Positions 25,601-33,309 are shown, numbered from the stretch's first letter. The stretch is 35,361 bases of DNA from Planctomycetaceae bacterium (GCA_029259815.1 JAJDEJ010000154.1:1-35361), one strand, 5' to 3'. Notes: generated by a model not told the origin, from the letters alone. Translations and numbers: made by a program.

Positions 25601-27806
25601 CGAAAGCTCTGGCTTCATCCCCCGCCGCGAGGCCTTCAATCCGAAATCCATTGGTGCCATCAAGCGAGTCTGGATTGATCACGTACGCGACGGTGACAGG
25701 CACGCCCGCCTGCACATTCACGGTCGCTGCCCCTTTCGTGTACTGCTCGTAATCGGTGCCCTCAATGTTGACGATGCCCTGCTGTTCCCACGATCCATCA
25801 TCGAGAATCACGCGATCGTCCGTGCCGCCTTGCACAGACAGGGTGTTGGAGTGATCGGAGAGATTGAGCACCTCAATGAGGTCCAGGATGAGCGTGTTGG
25901 CGCCCGTGCCTCCAATGTCGATCTGCTCGATCCCCGTGATGCGGTTGTCTGCGATCTTGGGGAGGTCCAAGGTGATGCCGCTGCCCGTCAGGCGTAGCAT
26001 GTCGAGGCCATTGCCTCCCTGTAGTCGTCGCGTGCCGGAGAAGTCCGCATCCGGGATTGAGAGAATGTCGTTGTTCTGTCCGCCGCGGAGGACGTCATCT
26101 CCCCCGTCAGAGATCAGTGTGTCATCGCCATTCCCTCCAATCAGAACATCAACCGCACCGGCCCCCTGATTCGCCACCAGAGTATCGTCCTCTCCATCCC
26201 CCACCTGCGTTTCGACTCCGCCGGTGAAGTTCCCGCCGAAGTAGAGATAGGCTCTCCCCTGATCGGTTCCGCCGCTGTGGTCCGAGTAGGGAGTACTGGT
26301 GATGATGTCATCGAAACCATCCCCATTGACGTCACCCGCGATTCGGGCGGCTCGTCCGACATTGGGATCATTCGGGGCCGCAGCGGTGAGTTTGAATCCG
26401 TTGGTGCCGTCGAGGCTGGACACGCTCATCTCGCCTGGGTACGCGCCCGGATGACCGAAGACGATATACACGGCCCCATCATCACTTGCGTAGGGGGCAC
26501 CGACGAGCAGATCGTCGAAGCCATCACCATTCACATCCCCTGCACCGCTCACGCTACGACCAAAACTGCCTCCTTCACCCCGTATCGTGAACCCGTTGAC
26601 GCCATCAAGGTTGGCTGCCTCGATCAGCGCAGGAAAGACGCCAGCATGGCCGAAGACGACGTAGCTCTCGGCACCATTGTCTGCGTACAAAGCCGAAATG
26701 ATCACATCGTCGTAGCCGTCCGCGTTGATGTCACCCGCATTGCTCACGGTGCGACCTGACCGGTCGCGAGTGTCGATGCCGACCACGGTGAACCCGTTGC
26801 TGCCGTCGAGATCGGCTACGTCGAACTTCGCCGGGAATCCACTCTCCTTGCCGAAGATGATATAGCTCTCGCCGGTCGCGTCGCCTCCGGGTTGTTCCGC
26901 GAACCACGCTCCGATGATCAAGTCGTCGAACCCATCGTCGTTCACATCTCCGGCTGTGCCCAATGAGCGTCCGATCCCATCGCCCTCATCGGCTCCAAGC
27001 ACAGCGAAACCGTTGGTCCCATCGAGTGCGGCGAGGTCCAGAGTTTCCGGGAAGGGAGTCTGTCGACCGAAGATGACATACACACTCCCCTCGACGGTCT
27101 CATCTGCGTAGTCCGCTCCCATAATGAGATCATCAAGGCCATCTCCATTCACATCCCCAGCAGTCGTCACTGGGAAGCCCGCCTGATCGCCCGCTTCGAT
27201 TCCGGGGATGGTAAAGCCATTGGTCCCGTCGAGGTCCGCAGGGGTCATCACTGCCGGAAAGTCGCCTGCACGCCCCAGCACGACATACGCAGCTCCCTCA
27301 TCAGCATTGCCTGCGAATTTCGCTCCGAGGATGATGTCATCGAATCCATCACCGTTAATGTCCCCTGCCGTGTTGGATTTGTAACCGGTGTAGTCGCCAG
27401 CTTGGACGCCGTGGAATGCGAAGCCGTTCGTGCCGTCGAGGTCGGCGGCTGAAAGCACCGCCGGGAAGCCGCCTTCTGCTCCGAAGATGATGTAAGCTCC
27501 GCCCGCGTCGACTCCACCCGCTGTGTCGATCTCCGCCGCCCCCACAAGCAAGTCATCGTATCCGTCGCCGTTGACGTCTCCCGCATTGCTGACGGAATAC
27601 CCGATCTCATCTCCATCCGCGATGCCCTCCAATCGGAAGCCATCGCTGCCGTCCAGTGCCGTCAGGTCCACCGGATTCGAAGCAGCAAGCAGCACACGCG
27701 ACTCCAGCGTTTCAGTGACGGCAACTCCATGTCGGCTGCGTCGACTAGGAGTTCGGGAGCGAACCACGCTGTCTGCGAAAGCGGCCAGCCAGTCTGACAG
27801 AAGCAT
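22614..27806 (-). CDS. Giant secreted FG-GAP/RTX/VCBS repeat protein
   Basis: The 1730-residue protein starts MLLSDWLAAFADSVVRSR and has the LEPR-XLL-type motif ETLESRVLLA. Approximate layout: 50-520 integrin-like FG-GAP propeller (LDGTNGFRIxG, then SxAGDVNGDGFDDLIIG, many DxNGDGxDD calcium sites); 520-705 RTX-like calcium-binding stretch (IGGNGDDTLISDGGDDVLRG) plus LQGGNGLDMLRLTGSG; 705-1205 a second FG-GAP propeller; 1205-1385 a second RTX-like block; 1385-1730 VCBS/FG-GAP-like repeats (GRASTGTWVVGLSNG, WSTNVTW). The propeller-RTX module is thus duplicated. It is expected to be secreted or surface-bound and calcium-stabilised; the ligand is unknown. The ATG at 27806 is chosen because it aligns with the start of the other LESRVLL gene; the upstream extension has no such match. 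Confidence 0.88.
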   Translation of the reverse strand: MLLSDWLAAFADSVVRSRTPSRRSRHGVAVTETLESRVLLAASNPVDLTALDGSDGFRLEGIADGDEIGYSVSNAGDVNGDGYDDLLVGAAEIDTAGGVDAGGAYIIFGAEGGFPAVLSAADLDGTNGFAFHGVQAGDYTGYKSNTAGDINGDGFDDIILGAKFAGNADEGAAYVVLGRAGDFPAVMTPADLDGTNGFTIPGIEAGDQAGFPVTTAGDVNGDGLDDLIMGADYADETVEGSVYVIFGRQTPFPETLDLAALDGTNGFAVLGADEGDGIGRSLGTAGDVNDDGFDDLIIGAWFAEQPGGDATGESYIIFGKESGFPAKFDVADLDGSNGFTVVGIDTRDRSGRTVSNAGDINADGYDDVIISALYADNGAESYVVFGHAGVFPALIEAANLDGVNGFTIRGEGGSFGRSVSGAGDVNGDGFDDLLVGAPYASDDGAVYIVFGHPGAYPGEMSVSSLDGTNGFKLTAAAPNDPNVGRAARIAGDVNGDGFDDIITSTPYSDHSGGTDQGRAYLYFGGNFTGGVETQVGDGEDDTLVANQGAGAVDVLIGGNGDDTLISDGGDDVLRGGQNNDILSIPDADFSGTRRLQGGNGLDMLRLTGSGITLDLPKIADNRITGIEQIDIGGTGANTLILDLIEVLNLSDHSNTLSVQGGTDDRVILDDGSWEQQGIVNIEGTDYEQYTKGAATVNVQAGVPVTVAYVINPDSLDGTNGFRIEGLAAGDEARAFVNTAGDFNGDGFDDFLISVYDAGPNGRAEAGQVYVIFGGPSDNAASFDLSNLDGTTGFRIEGLAANDLLGTSVGPAGDVNGDGLDDLILGAGNASPNAILEAGESYVIFGTPQNLGAMFDLNSLDGSNGFRLPGINPDYFYGWWVDGAGDVNADGFSDIIISVDEADRGSDLKVGESYVVFGAAEGFSATIDFAAIDGSNGFRLAGVDADDRTGFTLSTAGDFNGDGLADVAIGANRANSETTDNLGKVYVVFGIDGGFPASIELSAIDGQNGTSFAGAISGDRIGEFLDDIGDFNGDGADDLVVGGRRVSPDGKSLAGEAYVLFGQHSDSFPIVQNVGTLDGTNGFRIPGVDEGDRLGQRVSGAGDVNGDGFDDVIIGARFANDTGTAYVIFGKPLPSVGPPPAMFDLTTLDGTNGFRIDGRDDDDGFGVTVSRAGDVNGDGFDDLLLGAFRADASGVQSIGETYVIYGGNFSGGVETQVGNDEGNTLRASQGPNAIDILIGGNGYDTLISDGGNDILRGGRNNDILAIPDADFSGTRRLQGGNGTDMLRLTGSGIHLDLTTISDNRITNVERIDIRGTGANHLTLNLREVLNISSHSNTLVVRRDVDDTVDIGDGWALQTDEILFGQTFNVLTQGSAVLKVEADPFVPTGGTDVVGRNSNSGTLVVGVSDGTQFNTQSAGVIPPGVDWDDLKTGDFNGDGLTDLAGLSPSDGQWRVLLATPSGFTSPLNWGTWDSSVTYSNVLVGDFNDDGRDDVAGRDRTGIWIVGLSGGSQFFSTNYGAWSTNVTWTDVNTGDFDGDGKADIVGRASTGTWVVGRSTGNSFQMMSFGAWSTNVMWHDVRVGDLNADGKSDVIGRASNGRWVAGLSDGTRFASQSFGIWSTNVSWQNVTLGDVNGDGRDDVISRASTGTWVVGLSNGSMLNTVRFGAWSTSTSWDIIPGDFNGDGLLDMAGRDDSGRWFIARSTGSHFVNESWNSWSASVVWDNVLPGEFRD
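23650..27660 (-). repeat. Duplicated propeller-RTX module in the giant gene
   Basis: Two modules, about 25690-27660 and 23650-25690, each hold a run of FG-GAP units followed by the same RTX-like block. Strings such as IPDADFSGTRRLQGGNG occur identically in both blocks (near 26040 and 24000). Inside each module units of about 200 bases repeat. Confidence 0.7.
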
Positions 27807-27957
27807 CAAGACAATCCGGTGAGCATGGGCAGGTCGGGCAAAAAAGGACCCGTTATCATCGACACCGCACCCACGGAACGCAAGGATCACGTCAAGCACC
27901 GCGTCGGCTCGCTACCAGATTTACCGATGGCTCGGTGTTTCGGCAGCTCATCGCGAA

Positions 27958-28620
27958 TTACGCATCGTTGGAACTGAGGTCGAGGACAGCAAAGATATCC
28001 GCCACATTGACTGCGAACTCGGGGAGAACCCTGCCGCCGGTCAGTTGGTCATTTTGGCTGAGCGTCGTGTGCGTCTCGGGGTCGGTCCAGACTTCGACTT
28101 CGCGGCGGTCGGGGGAGACGATCCAAAACAGCTCGGTGCCGGCAGCGAAGAACTCCGTCCGTTTCTGCTGCATCTCGCCGAGCGTATTGCCGGGGCTGAA
28201 GACCTCGACCGCTAATGCTGGGGCGACATCAGAATATCCGTGCGACAACGGTCGTCCCTCCGGGCGTTGGTCACGTTTCGCGAAGGAGATGTCTGGAGCC
28301 CGCAATTGTTCTCCGAACAGGCGAACAAAACCGTCTGCTCCCAAGACCCATCCCAGACGACGTTCCACGACAAAATTGGCAACACGTCGTGCGAGTTCAA
28401 TTGCCAGGATCGCAGATTCGTCACTCACGGCTTTCTCCACCAGAACTCCATTGATGACTTCACAGATGACTCCCTGCTCGCGGCGGACTTGTTCCATGTC
28501 CTCTTCTGTTGCCGTCCCGGGTGCTGGGTCGTGACGAATTCGCCAGAGTGGGATCGCTCCCACACGCGCTGCAAGGTCTTCGGCGGTGAGGTCGGCCTGT
28601 GGAGGTGCGACGGTTGACAT
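27958..28620 (-). CDS. Uma2-family (DUF820) putative restriction-like endonuclease
   Basis: The 220-residue protein fits the Uma2/DUF820 family of PD-(D/E)XK nuclease folds. Landmarks are EVINGVLVEKAVSDESA, LRAPDISFAKRDQR with the acidic PD, LAVEVFSPGNTLGEM as the E-x-x motif, EMQQKRTEFFAAGTELFWIV, and the RREVEVW strand. Family members are abundant in cyanobacteria and planctomycetes and are usually linked to mobile DNA, but their cellular role is poorly known. It lies between nth and the FG-GAP giant gene on the same strand and has its own promoter-like sequence, so it is probably a single transcription unit. The start ATG at 28620 has only a weak ribosome binding site. Confidence 0.87.
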   Translation of the reverse strand: MSTVAPPQADLTAEDLAARVGAIPLWRIRHDPAPGTATEEDMEQVRREQGVICEVINGVLVEKAVSDESAILAIELARRVANFVVERRLGWVLGADGFVRLFGEQLRAPDISFAKRDQRPEGRPLSHGYSDVAPALAVEVFSPGNTLGEMQQKRTEFFAAGTELFWIVSPDRREVEVWTDPETHTTLSQNDQLTGGRVLPEFAVNVADIFAVLDLSSNDA

Positions 28621-28659
28621 GAGGGTTGTCCAAGCTTGAGTGACGAAACTCAGACCCTG

Positions 28660-28688
28660 ATTATACCCTCAGTCGAGACGGGCGTGAA
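28660..28688 (-). promoter_or_regulatory. Sigma70-like promoter for the Uma2 gene
   Basis: On the minus strand a perfect TATAAT (28660-28665) follows TTCACG (28683-28688, four of six) at 17 bases. The -10 lies 40 bases before the Uma2 ATG, in the 75-base gap after the nth stop codon. Confidence 0.55.
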
Positions 28689-28695
28689 CGTCAAC

Positions 28696-29370
28696 TCAGT
28701 CCAGGGGGTCAAGCCCGACGCGGGGGCAGTGTTTGAGCAGTGGACACTCTGGACATTGCGGGCGGCGGGCGATGCAGATTTGTCGGCCGTGGTGGATCAG
28801 GCGGTGAGAGAAGTCGACCCACTCCTTCTTCGGCAGGATGGCGACGAGGTCGCGTTCGATGATCTCGGGGTTCTGACTTTCGGTGAGGCCGAGCAGGTTG
28901 CAGATGCGTTTGACGTGCGTGTCGACCACCACACCGCTGGCGATTCCGTAGACCGTGCCGAGGACGACGTTGGCCGTCTTGCGACCGACGCCGGGGAGCG
29001 TGATCATCTCCTCCAAAGTGCGAGGGAGTTGGCCGTCGAAGTCGTTGACGAGGGCCTTCGCCATGCCGATGAGATTGGTCGCTTTGCTGCGGAAGAAGCC
29101 GCAGGACTGGATGAGCTTCTCGACCGATGACTGCTTCGCCTTGGCGAGTTTGTCCGGGGTGGGGTACTTCTTGAACAGCGCAGGCGTCACCTTGTTGACG
29201 CGTTCGTCGGTGCATTGAGCCGAAAGGATTGTCGCTGCGAGTAATTGGAAGGCGTTGTCATGGTGCAACGCGCACTCGGCATCGGGGTACGTCTTTTTGA
29301 GGGCCGTGACGATCTTGCGGGCCTGTTTCTTGCGGTCCACAAGCAAGTTGTCGGCTGTCGTTTTGGGCAT
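28696..29370 (-). CDS. nth: Endonuclease III
   Basis: This 224-residue HhH-GPD base-excision glycosylase/AP lyase has the helix-hairpin-helix [14 protein letters not shown] with the catalytic Lys, and the catalytic Asp in [10 protein letters not shown]. The [4Fe-4S] cluster motif C-x6-C-x2-C-x5-C is [17 protein letters not shown]. It removes oxidised pyrimidines from DNA and cuts the abasic site. The ATG at 29370 is preferred to a GTG at 29403 whose purine-rich sequence is too close to the codon. A decayed copy of its 3' end lies at 22510-22604. Confidence 0.94.
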   Translation of the reverse strand: MPKTTADNLLVDRKKQARKIVTALKKTYPDAECALHHDNAFQLLAATILSAQCTDERVNKVTPALFKKYPTPDKLAKAKQSSVEKLIQSCGFFRSKATNLIGMAKALVNDFDGQLPRTLEEMITLPGVGRKTANVVLGTVYGIASGVVVDTHVKRICNLLGLTESQNPEIIERDLVAILPKKEWVDFSHRLIHHGRQICIARRPQCPECPLLKHCPRVGLDPLD

Positions 29371-29503
29371 TTTGACGTCTGGCCGCAGAAAGGTCGTAGA
29401 CACCTCCGCGTGAACGGCCCTAAAATTGAGGCCATGGGGCGGACGGAGCGAGCCTCATGATAGTGGACGCCCGTGTGGTCGCAATCGCCTAGTTGCAGAG
29501 GAA

Positions 29504-29578
29504 GGGGTCAGGCACCAATTCGCCTGATCATTTCCTGACAAACAGTTTGGTCACCCCTGCGAATTGGTGCCTGACCCC
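29504..29578. repeat. 75-bp REP-like element with perfect 20-bp inverted repeat
   Basis: GGGGTCAGGCACCAATTCGC at 29504-29523 is an exact inverted copy of 29559-29578, with a 35-base loop. It sits in the divergent gap between nth and the DUF309 gene. Termini of this GGGGTCAGGCACC type are familiar from elements associated with REP-associated tyrosine transposases, but no transposase is in the window. Confidence 0.8.
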
Positions 29579-29598
29579 GTGTGCCTGGAACATCACCC

Positions 29599-29991
29599 AT
29601 GACCCCTGACTACGACGCCCGGTACCTGGAAGGCATCCGGCTGTTCAACGAGCGAGAGTTCTTCGCCTGCCACGATGTGCTCGAAGACCTCTGGGGCGAA
29701 ACCCTCGGCGAAGACCGCGAGTTCTATCAGGGGTTGATTCACGCAGCGGTCTGTCTGTTCCACTTTGAAGGCGGCAATCTTGGTGGTGCCCGCAAAATGT
29801 ACGAGTCAGCAAGTCGGTACCTGCAGCCATATGATGACTCACACAAGGGGATTGATCTCGACACATTCCTGAACGACATGCGAATGTGCTTCGTCGAGCT
29901 ACTCGTCTCCACCAACGAGTATCCCACGGGCGTCACCCTCGACCCCGACCGCATCCCAACCATTCAACTGACCTGCGAGGTGCTGCCATGA
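29599..29991 (+). CDS. DUF309 family protein
   Basis: The 130-residue all-helical protein has the DUF309 pattern LFNEREFFACHDVLEDLWGE, then FYQGLIHAAVCLFHFEGGN and LGGARKMYESASRYL. The conserved E/H/D residues suggest a metal or small-ligand site, but the family has no established function. The ATG at 29599 is chosen because similarity starts within a few residues. Its stop overlaps the start of the LON-domain gene by four bases (ATGA), so the two are translationally coupled. The promoter must lie in or next to the REP-like element upstream. Confidence 0.85.
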   Translation: MTPDYDARYLEGIRLFNEREFFACHDVLEDLWGETLGEDREFYQGLIHAAVCLFHFEGGNLGGARKMYESASRYLQPYDDSHKGIDLDTFLNDMRMCFVELLVSTNEYPTGVTLDPDRIPTIQLTCEVLP

Positions 29992-30683
29992 GCGCGCCGT
30001 TTGATGCTGACATCTGTCTCAAACAATTCACCGGTTACGCGCCCCTGTTCCCGTTGCCGAACGGCGTGCTGTTCCCGCACCTCGTGGTGCCGTTGCACAT
30101 CTTCGAAGATCGCTACCGTGAGATGACGGCTGACACGCTCGCCGGCGATCGCATGATCGCCCTTGCTATGCTCCGACCGGGACATGACGAGGAGTACGCG
30201 TCGAAGGCTGCACCCATCTATCCAACCGTCTGTCTCGGTCAAATCGTCGTCGACGAGGAGTTGGACGATGGCCGCTACAACATCATCGTCCGCGGCATCT
30301 GTCGAGCCCAGGTCATCGACGAGCTGGACACTGACGGTTCGTACCGCGTCGCCCATCTGGAGCCAGTCAAGGATGTCTACCCGCAGGAGTCACCCGACTG
30401 CTGGGAAGAGTGCCGGGCGAAGTTGATCGACGCCTTTCATCGCCGCTTCCCGCAACTCGAAAGCAACCTCGACCTGCAACGCGCGGTCCGCGATGAGCTG
30501 TCACTGGGCGTGCTCTGCGACCTGCTTTGCTCATCGCTCGTGCTCACACCTGCCGATTCAGCCGAAGTGCTGATGGAAGTCGACGTCCGCCGCCGCTGCC
30601 GCTGGTTACTGCATCGCTTGAAGCCCACGCACAGCCACCCCACCGGCGACTCCGGGTTCCCCCCGGAGTTCAGTGTCAACTGA
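29988..30683 (+). CDS. LON substrate-binding domain protein
   Basis: The 231-residue protein has the N-terminal domain of Lon proteases without ATPase or protease parts. Landmarks are PLFPLPNGVLFPHLVVPLHI, FEDRYREMTADTL, YPTVCLGQIVVDEELDDGRY and NIIVRGICRAQVI. Such stand-alone LON-domain proteins are common but little studied; a role in binding unfolded or damaged protein is inferred only from Lon. The start overlaps the DUF309 stop. It converges on the lipoprotein gene with only nine bases between stop codons and no obvious terminator. Confidence 0.9.
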   Translation: MSAPFDADICLKQFTGYAPLFPLPNGVLFPHLVVPLHIFEDRYREMTADTLAGDRMIALAMLRPGHDEEYASKAAPIYPTVCLGQIVVDEELDDGRYNIIVRGICRAQVIDELDTDGSYRVAHLEPVKDVYPQESPDCWEECRAKLIDAFHRRFPQLESNLDLQRAVRDELSLGVLCDLLCSSLVLTPADSAEVLMEVDVRRRCRWLLHRLKPTHSHPTGDSGFPPEFSVN

Positions 30684-30692
30684 GAATACCGA

Positions 30693-31175
30693 TTATGATG
30701 CCGCTTCTGCTTCACGGATGAGTGCCGCTTCCTCTGCATCGAGGAAGTCGAGTGAGAGCCATTGGTGGCCCCACTCTTCCAGGATCATCCCCGGGAAGTT
30801 CTGTTTCGCTTCTTCGAGGAAGCTGCGGACCTGTTTTTGTTTTGCGTCGTCAGGGGGCAGCTTCATGACGATGCCCCAGGCATAATCTTCGTCCTCGACC
30901 AAAATGGCGTACTGCTCTTGCTGGAATCTCTCCTGCATTTCCTTGAGCAACGGGACAATGGCTTCCTGGTCCAGATCAATCGCCCCCGGGACATCATCGG
31001 CAGAGTAGTAGTATCCGTCAGACTCCAGATACTCGATGGCATCGACATACATGCCTGGTCGCATCCACTGCTGCGTCACCTTCTCGTCGACCTGAGCTTC
31101 ATAGTCGGGACTGCTGCAGGCGGATAGCAGAACGAGCAATGACACGGGGATCGCCAGAAGTCGGTGAGCAGACAT
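30693..31175 (-). CDS. Hypothetical lipoprotein
   Basis: I do not recognise the family. The 160-residue protein has a lipoprotein signal peptide with lipobox LSAC (SLLVLLSACSS), then an acidic mature part with WMRPGMYVDAIEYLESDGYY and a Glu/Gln-rich helical segment EMQERFQQEQYAILVEDED. Export to the periplasm and lipid anchoring are likely. The ATG at 31175 is chosen because GAGAGAG lies just upstream and the signal peptide starts there. It lies 51 bases downstream of the prepilin-like DUF1559 gene on the same strand and may be co-transcribed with it. Confidence 0.75.
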   Translation of the reverse strand: MSAHRLLAIPVSLLVLLSACSSPDYEAQVDEKVTQQWMRPGMYVDAIEYLESDGYYYSADDVPGAIDLDQEAIVPLLKEMQERFQQEQYAILVEDEDYAWGIVMKLPPDDAKQKQVRSFLEEAKQNFPGMILEEWGHQWLSLDFLDAEEAALIREAEAAS

Positions 31176-31226
31176 CGTTCTCTCTCTGATGTTCAAATCG
31201 TCTCTGGTTTGATCAAGAACATGGGG

Positions 31227-32066
31227 TCAAAACGAGGCGGACTCGCCTCCACTGGGAGTTCCCAATGCCTGAAAAACATCTCCGTCCATCGCCTCGCTCA
31301 GAAAGCGTGTTGAACCATCGCCGAATGTGAATTGGGCACCACCTGAATGACGGCTGCTAAAACATTGGGGGAAGTCGAGCGAGATATTGATGAAAACAGT
31401 CGATCTCGCTGGGAGATGTGGAATGGACTGCGAAACTGTGTCGGTCTCTGACGCGACTTGTCCGATCCAGGATGAAGTGAATTCGAGGCTACCGGATTCA
31501 CTCGGTTGATAGACTCGTTCGCCGATGAACATCGTTTGAGACAATCCGTCAGACACCTCGTCTAACCGCATGCTCGACATCTCGGCAAGGACTGGTTCGA
31601 CGCCGCAGTAGTTGCCGGATGCAACCGGAATCGGCCCCTCTCTTGGAAGGGAGACTGAAATCGTGAGTGGAGCTTGGTCAGATGGACAGTGCCAGAATGG
31701 AACCGACTGTAGAATGACATCGCGGTTCGCCCCCACAGCTGTACCGAGATCGAAGTCAATCTCATCGTAGAGCGCAGGTTGTTCGAGATGCGGCAGGAGC
31801 ATGGCTCCCCACCCCCATCCTGAGAACGGGCGGAATGCCGGGCCGACCACATAACTTCCCGCGGGGAGCTTCAGATGCACGTCGTGATAGTTGTGCAATG
31901 CGAGCCCGAGTTGATGCAATCGACTTTGACAACGCATACGTCGGGCGGACGCCCGCGCTGACTGCACGGCTGGGATCAACAGCGCCACGAGAATGCCGAT
32001 GACGGCCATGGCGACCAACAGCTCGATCAGCGTGAAGCCTCGTCGAACACGTTCAATAACTTGCAT
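31227..32066 (-). CDS. Prepilin-like DUF1559 domain protein
   Basis: The 279-residue protein opens [20 protein letters not shown], a type IV prepilin cleavage/methylation site (cleavage expected after Gly, methylation of Phe) plus hydrophobic helix. The DUF1559 domain follows ([35 protein letters not shown]). The closing signature is H-x9-[19 protein letters not shown]. This is the standard planctomycete pseudopilin-like family, with many copies per genome; the function is not settled. GGAGG lies 9 bases before the ATG at 32066, which fixes the start. It is a useful in-window contrast to the helix-less tandem DUF1559 units at 16.9-19.5 kb. Confidence 0.92.
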   Translation of the reverse strand: MQVIERVRRGFTLIELLVAMAVIGILVALLIPAVQSARASARRMRCQSRLHQLGLALHNYHDVHLKLPAGSYVVGPAFRPFSGWGWGAMLLPHLEQPALYDEIDFDLGTAVGANRDVILQSVPFWHCPSDQAPLTISVSLPREGPIPVASGNYCGVEPVLAEMSSMRLDEVSDGLSQTMFIGERVYQPSESGSLEFTSSWIGQVASETDTVSQSIPHLPARSTVFINISLDFPQCFSSRHSGGAQFTFGDGSTRFLSEAMDGDVFQALGTPSGGESASF

Positions 32067-32209
32067 GTCGACACCTCCGGGATGCCGTGTGAGAGCCGTG
32101 ATCGTTGGCAGCAACTGCACACGTCAATCAACACACTGTCAAAGGTAACAGAACTGGGCCGGACCCGTCCCACCGGGATCGGATCCGACCGCTCTGTCAG
32201 ACGAATTGG

Positions 32210-32653
32210 TTAGGTTTGATTGTTGTTATTGTTATTGTTGTTATTCCTGCCGCCGTTCCGATGCTTCAATTTCCCGTAGGAAATCCCTCGGCACCGTCCG
32301 TAACGATTCACCGTTAGAATGTCACGCTTCCACTTCACTTTCTGGAGCTCGTAAGGGTTGATGAAGCCAACGTTGTGGAAGCACTGACGCTGATGTGACT
32401 TGTTCTTGACCTTTCCGCGGCCAATTGCGTAGACCTTCTTGGAATAGTGGTTGATCACCACTTTGAACTTCACCTTCTTCGTATGGAGATAGGTGAGGTT
32501 GCCGTAGTAGTTCACACTTGGCAGTTTGAACTTCTTGTGGAAAATGTCATATATCTTATAGCCTCCCGCAGTGGCTGCGGTCGCAGTGCCGAGGCACAGT
32601 GTGGCCACAACCAGTGGTCGTAACCATCGATGTTTTGTCTTTGCAGCGTGCAT
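32210..32653 (-). CDS. Small basic secreted protein with poly-Asn tail
   Basis: I do not recognise the family. The 147-residue preprotein has a signal peptide (LRPLVVATLCLGTATAATAG). The mature chain is rich in Lys, Tyr, His and Asn (FHKKFKLPSVNYYGNLTYLH, KVKFKVVINHYSKKVYAIGR), has two cysteines, and ends in nine consecutive Asn residues then Gln-Thr. GGGAGAG lies 8 bases before the ATG at 32653. The strong positive charge suggests binding to nucleic acid, acidic polysaccharide or the cell wall, which is only a guess. A perfect 17-bp palindrome lies upstream. The gene has a lower GC content than its neighbours, which could mean lateral origin or only its Lys/Asn-rich composition. Confidence 0.75.
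   Translation of the reverse strand: MHAAKTKHRWLRPLVVATLCLGTATAATAGGYKIYDIFHKKFKLPSVNYYGNLTYLHTKKVKFKVVINHYSKKVYAIGRGKVKNKSHQRQCFHNVGFINPYELQKVKWKRDILTVNRYGRCRGISYGKLKHRNGGRNNNNNNNNNQT
32219..32245 (-). repeat. AAC/AAT trinucleotide run encoding nine Asn
   Basis: Nine AAT/AAC codons in mixed order end the small basic secreted protein. The imperfect trinucleotide run could vary in length by slippage, but the interruptions make it less unstable than a pure microsatellite. Confidence 0.85.
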
Positions 32654-33024
32654 CAATCGCTCTCCCTGAATGTCAAACAAAGAAACAATGCGACAATGTC
32701 GCATCCGTGGGGTATCGCTCCGTCGCGTTGTCCGCGCGAGCTGGCCTCGAAAGAGTGTCGACCCGGTCAAAAGAGCAGTCCTCAGGTCTTAAAATGAGGA
32801 CGCAATTCTGTAGACTGCAGTGTGGGACAGCGTTTGCATTCGCATTGAGCCTGCCCTCGGCACACTGCGATCTCCGCATCAAGGAAATCAGCCCGTCACG
32901 TCTACCTAACACGCACAACCATCCTTGACCATGCACAACGGCCAGAATACGACTTCCGGCAAACCCACGTCAAGTCCCCGAAACACCCGGTTGACCACAA
33001 ATCACCAGACCTCCCGGAGCAGAC
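32654..33024. other. Divergent intergenic region before DUF427
   Basis: No gene is supported in these 371 bases. They should hold the promoters of the small basic secreted protein (minus) and of DUF427 (plus). The only clear site is the 17-bp palindrome at 32688-32704. GGAG precedes the DUF427 start. Confidence 0.5.
32688..32704. promoter_or_regulatory. Perfect 17-bp palindrome, possible operator
   Basis: ATGCGACAATGTCGCAT is an 8-1-8 perfect inverted repeat ending 35 bases upstream of the start codon of the small basic secreted protein. This is the usual place for a repressor site. No regulator gene is near. Confidence 0.4.
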
Positions 33025-33309
33025 ATGCCGAAAGCCATTTGGAACGGAGTGATCCTCGCTGAAAGCGACAACACCGAGATTGTCGATGGCAATCACTATT
33101 TCCCTGCCGACTCGCTCAATCGCGAACACTTTCAGGAGAGCAACACGCACACCGTGTGCGGCTGGAAGGGGACCGCGAGCTACTACGACGTCGTCGTCGA
33201 CGGCAAGACCAACAAAGACGCCGCGTGGTACTACCCGGATGCCAAGTCTGCCGCGAAGAACATCGAAGGCGACATCGCCTTCTGGAACGGCGTGAGCGTC
33301 GAACCGTAG
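33025..33309 (+). CDS. DUF427 family protein
   Basis: The 94-residue protein is a typical single-domain DUF427 member. It has KAIWNGVILAESDNTEIVDG, then HYFPADSLNREHF, the VCGWKGTASYYDV core and NKDAAWYYPDAKSAAKNIEG. The fold is a compact beta-structure; no enzymatic function is established. GGAG about 5 bases upstream supports the ATG. The gene is monocistronic and ends in an intrinsic terminator that contains its stop codon. Confidence 0.9.
   Translation: MPKAIWNGVILAESDNTEIVDGNHYFPADSLNREHFQESNTHTVCGWKGTASYYDVVVDGKTNKDAAWYYPDAKSAAKNIEGDIAFWNGVSVEP

Noticed and set aside
24000..27660. CRISPR-like periodic repeats
   Set aside because: The roughly 200-base periodicity is coding FG-GAP units in one long open frame, with no short direct repeats or uniform spacers.
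32161..32209. Terminator after the small basic secreted protein
   Set aside because: The GGATCGGATCCGACC stretch is locally palindromic but has no adequate stem-loop plus T-tract on the minus strand.
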